A DNA stretch of 64,000 bases from Staphylococcus warneri (lineage in GTDB: Bacteria > Bacillota > Bacilli > Staphylococcales > Staphylococcaceae). Numbering within the stretch: the stretch's first letter is position 1; each line of letters opens with the position of its first letter. Of the stretch, positions 8,379 through 18,186 are shown one piece after another. The position numbers and the translations under genes are program-made. Where the stretch lies: assembly GCF_900636385.1 (NCBI RefSeq), contig NZ_LR134269.1, positions 1,240,001-1,304,000 of the forward strand, read 5' to 3'. The notes below the pieces were generated by a model. That model saw only the letters and a program-made list of their open reading frames with translations. It was not told where the DNA came from and did not search any database.

Positions 8379-10055
8379 ATGTTACAAACCTTATCAATAA
8401 AACAATTTGCAATCATCGATGAATTAGAAATTCAATTTTCAGATGGTTTAACTGTTTTAAGTGGTGAAACAGGTTCAGGTAAATCAATTATTATAGATGC
8501 TATTGGACAACTTATTGGTATGCGCGCGTCATCAGATTATGTTAGACATGGTGAGAAAAAAGCAATCATTGAAGGGATATTCGATATCGATAATAGCAAA
8601 GATGCGATACATGTGTTACAAGATTTAAATATAGATATCGACGAAGACTTTTTATTAGTTAAAAGAGAAATTTTTAGTTCTGGCAAAAGTATCTGCCGAA
8701 TTAATAATCAAACAATTACGTTACAAGATTTAAGAAAAGTGATGCAGGAACTTTTAGATATTCATGGTCAACATGAGACGCAATCATTGCTTAAACAAAA
8801 ATATCATTTACAATTACTCGATGATTACGCTGGCGATCAATATAGTGATCTTTTATCACAATATCATGATGTCTTTAATCGATATAAATCTAAGCGCAAA
8901 GAACTCGAAGAACTAGAATCTGCTGACCAAGCATTACTACAAAGATTAGACTTGATGAAATTTCAATTAGAAGAATTGACTGAAGCATCTTTAAAAGAGG
9001 GAGAAGTCGATCAGCTAGAAACAGATATTAAAAGAATTCAAAATTCAGAAAAATTAAGTTTAGCATTAAATAATGCACATATGACTTTAACAGATGAAAA
9101 TGCAATTACTGATCGACTCTATGAGCTAAGCAATTTCTTAAATGAAATTAATGACATCGTTCCAGATAAATATGTGAAATTAAAAGAAGAAGTCGATCAG
9201 TTTTACTATACGTTAGAAGATGCCAAGCATGAACTTTATGATGAAATGACTAACACTGAATTTGATGAACAAGTCCTTAATGAACTTGAATCACGTATGA
9301 ACTTGCTTAATAACTTAAAGCGCAAATATGGTAAGGATGTTTCTGAGTTGATTGCATATCAAGGCAAACTTGAAAATGAAATCAATAAAATTGAAAACTA
9401 TGAACAAAGCACATCTCAATTACGTGAAGAGATTAACGATTTATACAAACAAGTGATTAAAGTAGGTAAATCGTTATCTGCTAAAAGAAGGAAAGTTGCA
9501 AGAGAATTAAGAGACCACATTGTATCAGAAATACAAAATTTACAAATGAAAGATGCCAATTTAGAAATTTCATTTAAACCACTCGATGAACCAAATATTG
9601 AAGGTATTGAATTTGTGGAATTTTTAATTAGTCCAAATAAAGGTGAACCTTTAAAAAGCTTAAATAAAATAGCTTCAGGCGGAGAACTATCTAGAATTAT
9701 GCTTGCATTAAAAAGTATATTTGTTAAATCAAGAGGACAAACAGCTATTTTATTCGATGAAGTTGATTCTGGTGTTTCAGGTCAAGCAGCTCAAAAAATG
9801 GCTGAGAAAATGCGTGATATCGCTGAATATATTCAAGTTATATGTATTTCACACTTACCTCAAGTAGCTACAATGAGTGATCATCATTTACTTATTTCGA
9901 AACATACTACAGAAGATCGAACAACCACTCAAGTTAAAGAACTTGAAAATGATGATCGGATTGATGAAGTAGCTCGTATGATTTCTGGCGCAAGTGTTAC
10001 AGATTTAACGAGAGAAAACGCAAAAGAAATGATTGCTCAAAATCAAAGAAAATAA
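8379..10055 (+). CDS. recN: DNA repair protein RecN
   Basis: An SMC-like ATPase of 558 residues recruited to double-strand breaks. Walker A GETGSGKS is at residues 29-36, two coiled-coil arms flank a central hinge (about 160-370, rich in Glu/Lys/Leu/Asn), and the C-terminal half carries the ABC signature LNKIASGGELSRIMLALK and Walker B AILFDEVDSGVSG followed by the H-loop region VICISHLPQVA. Length and architecture are complete. It starts 16 bases after the argR stop, so argR and recN are probably co-transcribed. The downstream 274 bases up to the bfmB operon contain no recognisable gene or strong hairpin. Confidence 0.96.
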   Translation: MLQTLSIKQFAIIDELEIQFSDGLTVLSGETGSGKSIIIDAIGQLIGMRASSDYVRHGEKKAIIEGIFDIDNSKDAIHVLQDLNIDIDEDFLLVKREIFSSGKSICRINNQTITLQDLRKVMQELLDIHGQHETQSLLKQKYHLQLLDDYAGDQYSDLLSQYHDVFNRYKSKRKELEELESADQALLQRLDLMKFQLEELTEASLKEGEVDQLETDIKRIQNSEKLSLALNNAHMTLTDENAITDRLYELSNFLNEINDIVPDKYVKLKEEVDQFYYTLEDAKHELYDEMTNTEFDEQVLNELESRMNLLNNLKRKYGKDVSELIAYQGKLENEINKIENYEQSTSQLREEINDLYKQVIKVGKSLSAKRRKVARELRDHIVSEIQNLQMKDANLEISFKPLDEPNIEGIEFVEFLISPNKGEPLKSLNKIASGGELSRIMLALKSIFVKSRGQTAILFDEVDSGVSGQAAQKMAEKMRDIAEYIQVICISHLPQVATMSDHHLLISKHTTEDRTTTQVKELENDDRIDEVARMISGASVTDLTRENAKEMIAQNQRK

Positions 10056-10329
10056 TGTCTTAGATTTAAGTAAGTAAAACTTCTATTTAAAAAGTAACCT
10101 TAATCTTTGATGAATTGTTAGTCTTTATATTTTCCGGTAGTATTGATTAGTCACTTTTTATACAAAAAAATGAAGTTTTTAGAATTTCGAAAATGTTTTA
10201 ACTGATGTAGAATATTATAGTATTGATTAATTTTGAAGATGCAAAGAAAGATAACCATTTATTATCAGAGAATTTTTAATAAACTTAGTTTTATTAATGT
10301 TCTCTATACATATAGTTAGGAGTAAGCAA

Positions 10330-11757
10330 ATGTCTGAAAAGCAATATGATTTAGTTGTATTAGGTGGTGGCACTGCAGGTTATGTAGCAGCAATACGTGC
10401 TTCACAGTTAGGTAAAACGGTTGCTATTGTTGAAAAATCGCTATTAGGAGGTACGTGTTTACATAAAGGATGCATTCCTACTAAATCACTACTAAAATCT
10501 GCAGAAGTAGTCCATACTATAAAAAATGCGAAACAATTTGGTATTGAAGTTCCTGAGTATCATTTGAATTATGAACGTATTTTAGATAGGAAAGATGAAA
10601 TCGTAAATCAAATGTATCAAGGTGTTCAGCATTTAATGAAACAGAATCACATTGATGTGTTTAACGGCACTGGTCGTATTTTAGGAGAATCTATATTTTC
10701 TCCACAAAGTGGTACGATATCAGTAGAATTTGAAGATGGAGAAAATGAAATGATTCCAAATCAATTCGTACTTATAGCTACTGGTTCTTCACCACAACCG
10801 TTGCCATTTTTAAACTTTGATCATCAAGTAATATTATCGAGTGATGATATTTTAAATATGGATATTTTGCCAGATAGTATCGCAATTATTGGTGGGGGTG
10901 TCATTGGTTTAGAATTCGCATCGTATCTTACGGATTTAGGTGTCGATGTGACAATTATTGAAGCTAATGAACGCATTTTACCAAATGAAAGTGCTCAAAT
11001 TGCAAAAACAATTAAACGAGAATTAGAAAATCGCGGAGCAAAATTCTTTGAAAATGTTGCCTTAGATGAACAAAGTGTTGAGATTAACAAAGATAACAAT
11101 AGCGCAACAATTCATATGAATAATCAACAAATCTCTGTAGATAAAGTCTTGTTATCGGTTGGACGTAAACCAAATACTTCTGATATCGGATTACAAAATA
11201 CAAAAGTGAAAACGACTCAATCAGGTCACATTATCACAAATCAATATCAACAAACTGAAGATAAGCATATATATGCTGCAGGTGATTGTATTGGTAAATT
11301 GCAATTAGCACATGTAGGGTCAAAGGAAGGTATCGTTGCAGTTGAACACATGTTTGATGATTCACCTTTACCTATCAACTATGATTTGATGCCAAAATGC
11401 ATTTACACTTATCCTGAAATAGCTTCAATAGGGAAAAATTTAGAACAGGCTAAAGAAGCTAATATTAATGCTAAAAATTACAAAGTTTCATTTAAAGCAA
11501 TTGGTAAAGCAATGATAGAATCTACTGGTCCACAAAATGGCTTTTGTGAAGTGGTAGTTGATCAGGATCAAGATGAAATAATTGGATTAAATATGATTGG
11601 CCCACATGTAACAGAATTAATCAATGAAGTATCATTATTACAATTTATGAATGGCTCATCATTAGAATTAGGTTTAACCACTCATGCCCATCCATCTCTA
11701 TCTGAAGTATTGATGGAACTTGGCCTAAAAATTGAAAACCGAGCAATTCACGTTTAA
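10330..11757 (+). CDS. bfmBC: Dihydrolipoyl dehydrogenase (E3) of the branched-chain 2-oxoacid dehydrogenase complex
   Basis: A 475-residue flavoprotein disulfide reductase that reoxidises the lipoyl arm of BfmBB. FAD-binding GGGTAGYVAA is near residue 12, the redox disulfide is C43/C48 in GGTCLHKGC, NAD-binding GGGVIGLEFA is in the middle, and the C-terminal dimer interface has the catalytic HAHPSLSE segment. The start is ATG 10330 behind TTAGGAG; an in-frame ATG 33 bases upstream lacks a ribosome site. First gene of a four-gene operon. The gene order E3-E1alpha-E1beta-E2 matches the staphylococcal and Bacillus branched-chain complex rather than pyruvate dehydrogenase. Confidence 0.92.
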   Translation: MSEKQYDLVVLGGGTAGYVAAIRASQLGKTVAIVEKSLLGGTCLHKGCIPTKSLLKSAEVVHTIKNAKQFGIEVPEYHLNYERILDRKDEIVNQMYQGVQHLMKQNHIDVFNGTGRILGESIFSPQSGTISVEFEDGENEMIPNQFVLIATGSSPQPLPFLNFDHQVILSSDDILNMDILPDSIAIIGGGVIGLEFASYLTDLGVDVTIIEANERILPNESAQIAKTIKRELENRGAKFFENVALDEQSVEINKDNNSATIHMNNQQISVDKVLLSVGRKPNTSDIGLQNTKVKTTQSGHIITNQYQQTEDKHIYAAGDCIGKLQLAHVGSKEGIVAVEHMFDDSPLPINYDLMPKCIYTYPEIASIGKNLEQAKEANINAKNYKVSFKAIGKAMIESTGPQNGFCEVVVDQDQDEIIGLNMIGPHVTELINEVSLLQFMNGSSLELGLTTHAHPSLSEVLMELGLKIENRAIHV

Positions 11758-11772
11758 ATAGGAGGAAATAAC

Positions 11773-12774
11773 ATGATTGACTATAAGTCAGCAGGCCTTA
11801 CAGAAGAAGACCTAAAAAATATGTATAAATGGATGGACCTTGGACGCAAATTAGATGAAAGACTTTGGTTACTCAATAGAGCTGGAAAAATTCCTTTCGT
11901 CGTTAGTGGTCAAGGACAAGAAGCAACTCAAATTGGTATGGCGTATGCTATGGAACAAGGCGATATTTCATCTCCATATTATAGAGATTTAGCTTTTGTA
12001 ACATACATGGGTATGACGCCACTCGATACAATGTTAGCTTCTTTCGGTAAGAGAGACGATATTAACTCAGGTGGTAAACAAATGCCATCTCACTATAGTC
12101 ATAGAGAAAAAGGTATTTTATCTCAAAGTTCTCCAGTAGCTACTCAAATTCCGCATTCTGTAGGTGCAGCATTAGCGCTAAAAATGGACAAAAAGCCAAA
12201 TATCGCTACTGCAACAGTTGGTGAAGGTAGTTCTAACCAAGGAGACTTTCATGAAGGCTTGAACTTTGCTGGCGTACATCAATTACCTTTTGTATGTGTC
12301 ATTATAAATAATAAATATGCAATTTCAGTACCTGATTCCTTGCAATATGCTGCAAAAAATTTATCAGATCGTGCCATTGGTTATGGTATGGAAGGTGTAC
12401 AAGTTGATGGTAATGATCCAATTGCAATGTATAAAGCTATGAAAGAATCGAGAGACAGAGCACTTAATGGTGAGGGTGCAACTCTAATTGAAGCAATCAC
12501 AACTCGAATGACAGCACATTCATCAGACGATGATGATAAATATAGAACACAGGAAGAACGTGACGGATTAAAAGAAGCCGATTGTAATATCCGCTTTAAA
12601 AATCATTTATTAGATTTAGGAATCATTGACGATGCTTGGTTATCGGAAATAGAACAAGAACATAAAGACATTATTAATCATGCGACAAAAGCTGCAGAAG
12701 AAGCACCATATCCTTCAGTTGAAGAAGCTTATGCCTATGTTTATGAAGAAGAAGGGAGTATCAATCATGACTAA
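11773..12774 (+). CDS. bfmBAA: 2-oxoisovalerate dehydrogenase E1 component, alpha subunit
   Basis: A thiamine-diphosphate enzyme subunit of 333 residues. With BfmBAB it decarboxylates branched-chain 2-oxo acids from Leu, Ile and Val, making the acyl-CoA primers for iso and anteiso fatty acids. The ThDP-binding motif GEGSSNQGDFHEGLNFA...INNKYAISVP is clear, as is the phosphorylation-loop-like HSSDDDDKYR near residue 255. TAGGAGG precedes ATG 11773 by 8 bases. Its stop lies inside the E1beta start region (8-base overlap), which suggests translational coupling. Confidence 0.93.
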   Translation: MIDYKSAGLTEEDLKNMYKWMDLGRKLDERLWLLNRAGKIPFVVSGQGQEATQIGMAYAMEQGDISSPYYRDLAFVTYMGMTPLDTMLASFGKRDDINSGGKQMPSHYSHREKGILSQSSPVATQIPHSVGAALALKMDKKPNIATATVGEGSSNQGDFHEGLNFAGVHQLPFVCVIINNKYAISVPDSLQYAAKNLSDRAIGYGMEGVQVDGNDPIAMYKAMKESRDRALNGEGATLIEAITTRMTAHSSDDDDKYRTQEERDGLKEADCNIRFKNHLLDLGIIDDAWLSEIEQEHKDIINHATKAAEEAPYPSVEEAYAYVYEEEGSINHD

Positions 12775-13750
12775 GCTATCTTATTTAGATGCAATTCGCC
12801 AAGCACAAGACTTAGCTATGGAAAAAGACCAAAACACTTTTATTCTTGGTGAAGATGTTGGTAAAAAAGGTGGCGTATTTGGTGCTACTTTGGGATTACA
12901 AAGTAAATATGGCAAAGAACGCGTCATTGATACACCATTAGCTGAATCAAATATCGTTGGTACTGCAATAGGTGCAGCCATGTTAGGTAAACGTCCTATT
13001 GCCGAAATTCAATTCGCAGATTTTATTTTACCAGCTACAAATCAAATTATTAGCGAAGCAGCAAAAATGCGCTATCGTTCCAATAATGATTGGCAATGCC
13101 CGATTACAATCAGAGCACCATTTGGTGGTGGCGTGCATGGTGGATTATATCATTCACAAAGTATTGAAAGTATCTTTGCTTCAACACCGGGATTAACAAT
13201 TGTTATACCATCATCCCCATATGACGCCAAAGGATTACTGTTATCTTCAATTGAATCTAACGACCCAGTGCTTTACTTTGAACATAAAAAAGCATATCGC
13301 TTCTTAAAAGAAGAAGTACCAGAAGATTACTACACAGTCCCTTTAGGTAAAGCTGATGTAAAACGTCATGGCGATGACATAACAGTATTTTGTTATGGAT
13401 TAATGGTTAATTATTGTTTACAAGTTGCTGATATTCTTGCAGAAGATGGTATCAACGTTGAAGTAGTTGACTTAAGAACTGTTTATCCACTAGATAAAGA
13501 TACTATTATCGACCGTGCCAAAAAGACAGGAAAAGTCTTATTAGTCACTGAAGATAATTTAGAAGGTAGCATTATGTCAGAGGTATCCGCTATTATCGCT
13601 GAAAACTGCTTATTCGACTTAGATGCACCTATTATGCGATTAGCTGGTGCCGATGTACCTTCAATGCCATTCTCACCAGTTTTAGAAAATGAATTAATGA
13701 TGAATCCTGAGAAAATACAGGCGAAAATGCGTGAACTCGCAGAATTTTAA
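12767..13750 (+). CDS. bfmBAB: 2-oxoisovalerate dehydrogenase E1 component, beta subunit
   Basis: The 327-residue beta subunit of the branched-chain dehydrogenase, starting MTKLSYLDAIRQAQDLAME with LGEDVGKKGGVFGAT close behind. It carries the transketolase pyrimidine-binding domain (GLYHSQSIESIF with the conserved His) and the C-terminal domain ending in DVPSMPFSPVLENEL. ATG 12767 follows GAAGGGA by about ten bases; the frame is open 87 bases further upstream, but that part lies within the alpha gene and encodes only an out-of-frame Lys/His-rich stretch. Confidence 0.93.
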   Translation: MTKLSYLDAIRQAQDLAMEKDQNTFILGEDVGKKGGVFGATLGLQSKYGKERVIDTPLAESNIVGTAIGAAMLGKRPIAEIQFADFILPATNQIISEAAKMRYRSNNDWQCPITIRAPFGGGVHGGLYHSQSIESIFASTPGLTIVIPSSPYDAKGLLLSSIESNDPVLYFEHKKAYRFLKEEVPEDYYTVPLGKADVKRHGDDITVFCYGLMVNYCLQVADILAEDGINVEVVDLRTVYPLDKDTIIDRAKKTGKVLLVTEDNLEGSIMSEVSAIIAENCLFDLDAPIMRLAGADVPSMPFSPVLENELMMNPEKIQAKMRELAEF

Positions 13751-13762
13751 GGAGGCTTTACA

Positions 13763-15055
13763 ATGGATATTAAAATGCCAAAATTAGGCGAGAGTGTTCA
13801 TGAGGGTACAATTGAGCAATGGCTCGTATCTGTTGGTGACCATGTCGATGAATATGATCCACTTTGTGAAGTAATTACTGATAAAGTAACAGCAGAAGTA
13901 CCATCTACAGTTTCAGGTACGATAACAGAATTAACTGTAAGTGAAGGGGAAACTGTAGAAATCAATACAGTCATTTGTAAAATTGATTCACCTGATGAGA
14001 GTAATGCAAATACATCCTCAAATGAGGATAAACAAAATGAGTCACACTCTCAATCGCAAAACGTAGCAGATGAGACAGCAACAAAACAACATCATACTGC
14101 TCAACATCATAATGATAATCAACCTAAAAATAATGGTCGCTTTTCACCTGTAGTATTTAAATTGGCGTCTGAAAATCAAATTGATTTATCACAAGTACCA
14201 GGAACTGGATTTGAAGGTAGAGTTACCAAAAAAGATATCTTAGCGTATATCAATTCAACAGATTCACATTCAACACAAACTAACACGTCACAATCATCAG
14301 TTAACGCACAACCAAAAGTTACAACAGAAGCAAACGATTCACAACAATGGGACGGTGATCAAAGTACAATACCTGTTAATGGTGTTCGTAAAGCGATTGC
14401 TAATAACATGGTAACAAGCGCAACTGAAATACCACATGGTTGGATGATGATTGAGGCAGATGCTACTAATTTAGTTAAAACTAGAAACTATCATAAAAAT
14501 AGTTTTAAAAAGAATGAAGGCTACAATCTTACATTCTTTGCTTTCTTTGTCAAAGCAGTCGCAGAAGCATTAAAAGCTTACCCTATGTTAAATAGTAGTT
14601 GGAATGGCAATGAAATTGTCATTCATAAAGATATCAATATTTCCATTGCAGTTGCACATGAAAATAAATTATATGTACCAGTCATTAAACATGCTGATGA
14701 AAAATCAATTAAGGGTATCGCTCGAGAGATTAATGAACTAGCTCAAAAAGCAAGAAATAATCAATTAACTCAAGAAGATATGCAAGGTGGCACATTTACT
14801 GTTAATAATACAGGTTCATTTGGTTCTGTATCCTCAATGGGTATTATCAACCATCCACAAGCAGCTATTTTACAAGTTGAATCTGTCGTTAAAAAACCTG
14901 TGGTCATCGATGATATGATAGCAATTAGAAGTATGGTTAATCTTTGCATATCCATCGACCACCGTATCTTAGATGGTTTACAAACTGGCCAATTTATGAA
15001 TCATATTAAACAACGCGTAGAACAATACACAGTAGAAAACACTAATATATATTAG
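13763..15055 (+). CDS. bfmBB: Dihydrolipoyl acyltransferase (E2) of the branched-chain dehydrogenase complex
   Basis: A 430-residue multidomain E2. The single lipoyl domain (1-78) carries the lipoylated K41 in EVITDKVTAEVPS. A Gln/His/Asn-rich linker (about 80-122) leads to the E3/E1-binding domain (about 125-163, VPGTGFEGRVTKKDILAYI). A second Ser/Thr/Gln-rich linker leads to the catalytic domain with the active-site H400 and D404 in SIDHRILDG. AAGGAGG precedes ATG 13763. The protein closes the operon and is followed by a strong terminator. Pyruvate dehydrogenase E2 is the alternative, but the operon order and the diagnostic neighbours recN and brxB point to the branched-chain complex. Confidence 0.92.
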   Translation: MDIKMPKLGESVHEGTIEQWLVSVGDHVDEYDPLCEVITDKVTAEVPSTVSGTITELTVSEGETVEINTVICKIDSPDESNANTSSNEDKQNESHSQSQNVADETATKQHHTAQHHNDNQPKNNGRFSPVVFKLASENQIDLSQVPGTGFEGRVTKKDILAYINSTDSHSTQTNTSQSSVNAQPKVTTEANDSQQWDGDQSTIPVNGVRKAIANNMVTSATEIPHGWMMIEADATNLVKTRNYHKNSFKKNEGYNLTFFAFFVKAVAEALKAYPMLNSSWNGNEIVIHKDINISIAVAHENKLYVPVIKHADEKSIKGIAREINELAQKARNNQLTQEDMQGGTFTVNNTGSFGSVSSMGIINHPQAAILQVESVVKKPVVIDDMIAIRSMVNLCISIDHRILDGLQTGQFMNHIKQRVEQYTVENTNIY

Positions 15056-15070
15056 TCACTATTTTATTCG

Positions 15071-15116
15071 TAGACATAAGTACTTTCTCATTTACGAAAG
15101 TATTTATGTCTATTTT
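15071..15116 (+). terminator. Intrinsic terminator of the bfmB operon
   Basis: Seventeen-base arms TAGACATAAGTACTTTC (15071-15087) and GAAAGTATTTATGTCTA (15096-15112), one mismatch, 8-base loop, then TTTTAA. Confidence 0.85.
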
Positions 15117-15205
15117 AATTTCCAATAATCATGCATGTTGAAGTATCGAAGTTTAATTAGTAAAATAAAGACAGTTAAATTAATAACGAAAGGTGATTCT
15201 AATTT

Positions 15206-15643
15206 ATGGATTTAAACTTTGATTTATATATGAACGGGGTCGTGGACCAAGCAAGAAACGAAATTGAAGAAGCTGGCTATGAGCAACTAACAACAGCTGA
15301 TGAAGTTGATAAAGTATTAAAACAAGATGGTACAACACTTGTTATGGTTAACTCTGTGTGTGGTTGTGCAGGTGGTATTGCACGTCCAGCAGCTGCACAT
15401 GCACTACATTATGATAGATTACCAGATCGATTAGTAACTGTATTTGCTGGACAAGACAAAGAAGCTACACAACAAGCTAGAGATTATTTTGAAGGTTATG
15501 CACCTTCAAGTCCTTCATTCGCATTGATTAAAGATGGTAAGATCACAGAGATGATTGAACGTCATCAAATAGAAGGTCATGATGTCATGAATGTGATTAA
15601 TCAATTACAAAACTTGTTCGATCAATATTGTGAAGAAAGATAA
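15206..15643 (+). CDS. brxB: Bacilliredoxin BrxB (YqiW-type)
   Basis: A 145-residue BrxA/BrxB (DUF1094) protein that removes bacillithiol from S-bacillithiolated proteins in the cytoplasm. The redox motif is C52-G53-C54 in [13 protein letters not shown], the CXC centre typical of the family; the thioredoxin-like fold is supported by [20 protein letters not shown] and [11 protein letters not shown]. Position next to the branched-chain dehydrogenase operon equals yqiW in B. subtilis, which identifies it as BrxB rather than BrxA. AAAGGTG lies upstream of ATG 15206. Confidence 0.9.
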   Translation: MDLNFDLYMNGVVDQARNEIEEAGYEQLTTADEVDKVLKQDGTTLVMVNSVCGCAGGIARPAAAHALHYDRLPDRLVTVFAGQDKEATQQARDYFEGYAPSSPSFALIKDGKITEMIERHQIEGHDVMNVINQLQNLFDQYCEER

Positions 15644-15657
15644 GAGGTCCTAGTCAG

Positions 15658-16647
15658 ATGCTCAAGTTAAATCCGTATAAGATTGGATTTAGAACACTCA
15701 AGACAGCAGTAGGAATGACATTAGGTGTTATAATTTGTAAGCTTTTGGGCCTCGATAACTATGCTTCAAGTGCAATACTTGTTGTACTTTGTATTAAACA
15801 TACTAAAATGCATTCACTAACGGCAATTGTTTCTCGCTTAGTATCATGCTTATTAATCCTATTTTTAGGGTCAGCAATATTTTCAATACTAGGACAACAT
15901 GCCGTCGTATTAGGTTTAATTGTATTATTGTTTATTCCATTAACAGTTGTATTAAATGCGCAAGAAGGTGTTATTACAAGCTGTGTTATATTACTACATG
16001 TTTTCAATGCTAAAACAATCAATGGACATCTGATTCTTAATGAAATAATGTTGTTAATTGTTGGACTCGGCATTGCCTTTATAATGAATTTAATCATGCC
16101 AAGTTTAGACAAAACGTTAAAACATTTTAAGAATGAGATAGAACATCAAATTACTGATGTTTTTATAGCTTTTGAAAATGCATGTAAACACGATAACCAT
16201 GAACTCAATATTACTTTTGAACCGCTTGCATTAAATATTAGAAAAGCCAAATCATTAGCATTTAGAGATGTTAAGAATCACTTTGTAAGAAATGAGAATT
16301 CATATTATCATTATTTTGATATGCGCGAAGAGCAACTAGATTTATTAAAAAGAATGAAATTTTTAATTGAAAATATACAAACTAAAGATCCAATTTTAGA
16401 CCGAATTTCACAATTACTCTCTGAAATAGGTAGTAATGTTAATAGCAATGACTATACTGCTTTACGTTTACATTCATTGTATGAAATAAGATTATCTTTA
16501 GATGAATTACCATTGCCGACTTCACATCAAGCTTTAAATTCGCGTGCTAATATTATTCAATTACTTAACGAATTAGAAGAGTATTTAAATATTAAATCTC
16601 AATTTGGCTCATTAAAATTGCATAGTGAAATTAAAAATTATGCTTAA
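15658..16647 (+). CDS. Aromatic acid exporter-like (ArAE/DUF939) membrane protein
   Basis: A 329-residue integral membrane protein. The N-terminal half (about residues 14-150) contains closely spaced hydrophobic helices, including the basic-hydrophobic opening KIGFRTLKTAVGMTLGVIICKLLGL typical of the ArAE family; the C-terminal half is a charged, helical cytoplasmic domain (HFKNEIEHQ...). Substrates of this subgroup are not established. It starts 15 bases after brxB with AGAGG upstream, so it is probably co-transcribed with it. Ends at a shared terminator facing the Prli42-like gene. Confidence 0.8.
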   Translation: MLKLNPYKIGFRTLKTAVGMTLGVIICKLLGLDNYASSAILVVLCIKHTKMHSLTAIVSRLVSCLLILFLGSAIFSILGQHAVVLGLIVLLFIPLTVVLNAQEGVITSCVILLHVFNAKTINGHLILNEIMLLIVGLGIAFIMNLIMPSLDKTLKHFKNEIEHQITDVFIAFENACKHDNHELNITFEPLALNIRKAKSLAFRDVKNHFVRNENSYYHYFDMREEQLDLLKRMKFLIENIQTKDPILDRISQLLSEIGSNVNSNDYTALRLHSLYEIRLSLDELPLPTSHQALNSRANIIQLLNELEEYLNIKSQFGSLKLHSEIKNYA

Positions 16648-16667
16648 AAATATAAATTTCCATATAC

Positions 16668-16707
16668 AAAAGCCAGAGACATCAATCATAGATGTCTCTG
16701 GCTTTTT
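16668..16707. terminator. Bidirectional terminator between the exporter-like gene and the Prli42-like gene
   Basis: AAAAGCCAGAGACATC / GATGTCTCTGGCTTTT (16668-16683 with 16691-16706), a perfect repeat with a 7-base loop, A tract on the left and T tract on the right, able to stop transcription from both sides. Confidence 0.9.
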
Positions 16708-16722
16708 AAATATTTTAAAAGA

Positions 16723-16818
16723 TTAGTTCAACATTGGGACTAAACTAGTAAGTAGTAGGGCTAATACTACCGCTACTAACATCACTACTATAATTACACG
16801 TAATACTTTATTCGTCAT
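16723..16818 (-). CDS. Prli42-like stressosome-associated membrane microprotein (31 aa)
   Basis: An unusually well-marked tiny gene on the minus strand: ATG at 16818-16816, GGAGG 8 bases upstream (16831-16827), TAA at 16723. The 31-residue product starts MTNKVLRVII and is a single membrane helix (about residues 6-29, almost only V, L, I, A, M) with a short basic N-terminus. Length, the MTNK start, the basic-then-hydrophobic layout and the single helix match Prli42 of Listeria and Bacillus (DUF4044), which anchors the stressosome to the membrane. Identification rests on remembered family sequences. Staphylococci are not known to have a full stressosome, so the partner here is uncertain. Its 3' end faces the bidirectional terminator. 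Confidence 0.8.
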   Translation of the reverse strand: MTNKVLRVIIVVMLVAVVLALLLTSLVPMLN

Positions 16819-16983
16819 ATGAAGTTCCTCCAATTGCATAAAACGTATTTAAGACTTAATTCATAATACAAAATCTAGGTATAGATTAACATTATATGAT
16901 TTAATTCTGAATTGCAATCGATTTATTTTTGATATATTCAGAATTCAGTTAAACTGTAGTTATAGGATTAAGGGGGAATGACA

Positions 16984-18108
16984 ATGATGAATAAAGAACG
17001 TCTCTTAGATACATTTTTAGAATTAGTAAAAATCAATTCAGAAACTGGTAATGAAGAGAAAATTCAACCCATTTTAAAACAAAAATTTGAAGCACTCGGG
17101 TTAAAAGTTGAGGAAGACCAGGCAAGTCAAACAGATGGTTTAGGTGCTAACAATCTTGTTTGTACGATGCCAAGTAATATTTCAAATAAAGATGTACCTA
17201 AATTATATTTTACAAGTCATATGGATACTGTAGTTCCTGGTCTTGATATCAAGCCCCATGTTGCAGAAGATGGCTACATATACTCAGATGGAACTACCAT
17301 TCTAGGTTCTGATGATAAAGCAGGTTTAGCAGCTATTATTGAAGCAATTACTACTATAAATGAACAACACTTATCCCATGGACAAATTCAATTTGTAATT
17401 ACAGTAGGTGAGGAATCAGGTCTATTAGGTGCTCAAGCTCTGGATACATCTTTATTAGATGCTGACTTTGGATATGCTATTGATGCCAGTGTTGACGTCG
17501 GTACTACTGTTGTCGGCGCCCCAACACAAATGAAGATTAATACAACAATTAACGGGAAGACTGCGCATGCAAGTACACCAGATGAAGGTATTAGTGCTAT
17601 TAATATAGCCGCTAAAGCGATTAGTAAAATGCATCTAGGTCAGATCGATGATTTAACTACTGCAAATATAGGTAAATTTCATGGTGGTTCAGCAACAAAT
17701 ATTGTAGCTGATGAAGTAATTATCGAAGCAGAGGCACGCTCACATAATGATCAAAGTATTGAAAAGCAAGTACAACACATGAAAGATACCTTTGAACAAA
17801 CTGCTAAAGATTTAGGTGGTCAAGCTCACGTAGAAATAGAGAAAAGTTATCCTGGATTTAAGGTTAATGATGATGAACTGGTAACTAAAATAGCTAAAGA
17901 AAGTGCTGTTACTTTAGGGCTAAAAGGTAATACAGTAATCTCTGGCGGCGGTTCAGATGGTAGTATCATTAATACGTATGGTATTCCATCCGTTATTTTA
18001 GGGGTTGGTTATGAAAATATTCACACTACAAGTGAAAGAATTGCCGTTAAAGATCTTAATATGTTAACTAGCCAAGTACTAAAAATTATTGAACTCGTTG
18101 CAGATTAG
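16984..18108 (+). CDS. M20 family peptidase (PepT-like tripeptidase)
   Basis: A 374-residue M20-family zinc aminopeptidase, probably a tripeptidase of the PepT/YqjE subgroup. The first metal-binding motif is in FTSHMDTVVPG, the bridging aspartate in TTILGSDDKAGLAA, the catalytic glutamate pair in ITVGEESGLLG, and a later metal ligand in ISGGGSDGSI...ENIHTTSERI. Three ATGs (16978, 16984, 16987) compete; AAGGGGG at 16970-16976 is too close to the first, and 16984 aligns with the usual start MxNKxRLL. Length is complete. The bases between the Prli42-like gene and this one hold divergent promoters. Confidence 0.85.
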   Translation: MMNKERLLDTFLELVKINSETGNEEKIQPILKQKFEALGLKVEEDQASQTDGLGANNLVCTMPSNISNKDVPKLYFTSHMDTVVPGLDIKPHVAEDGYIYSDGTTILGSDDKAGLAAIIEAITTINEQHLSHGQIQFVITVGEESGLLGAQALDTSLLDADFGYAIDASVDVGTTVVGAPTQMKINTTINGKTAHASTPDEGISAINIAAKAISKMHLGQIDDLTTANIGKFHGGSATNIVADEVIIEAEARSHNDQSIEKQVQHMKDTFEQTAKDLGGQAHVEIEKSYPGFKVNDDELVTKIAKESAVTLGLKGNTVISGGGSDGSIINTYGIPSVILGVGYENIHTTSERIAVKDLNMLTSQVLKIIELVAD

Positions 18109-18142
18109 CACGGCCAATTTAGTGAAGTATGTACACAATTTG

Positions 18143-18151
18143 TGATACAAT
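18143..18151 (+). promoter_or_regulatory. Extended -10 element upstream of gnd
   Basis: TG-A-TACAAT at 18143-18151, 36 bases before the gnd ATG, without a convincing -35. Confidence 0.4.
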
Positions 18152-18186
18152 ATGAATGAAATATTCGAATAAGAGAGGTAAGTAAT

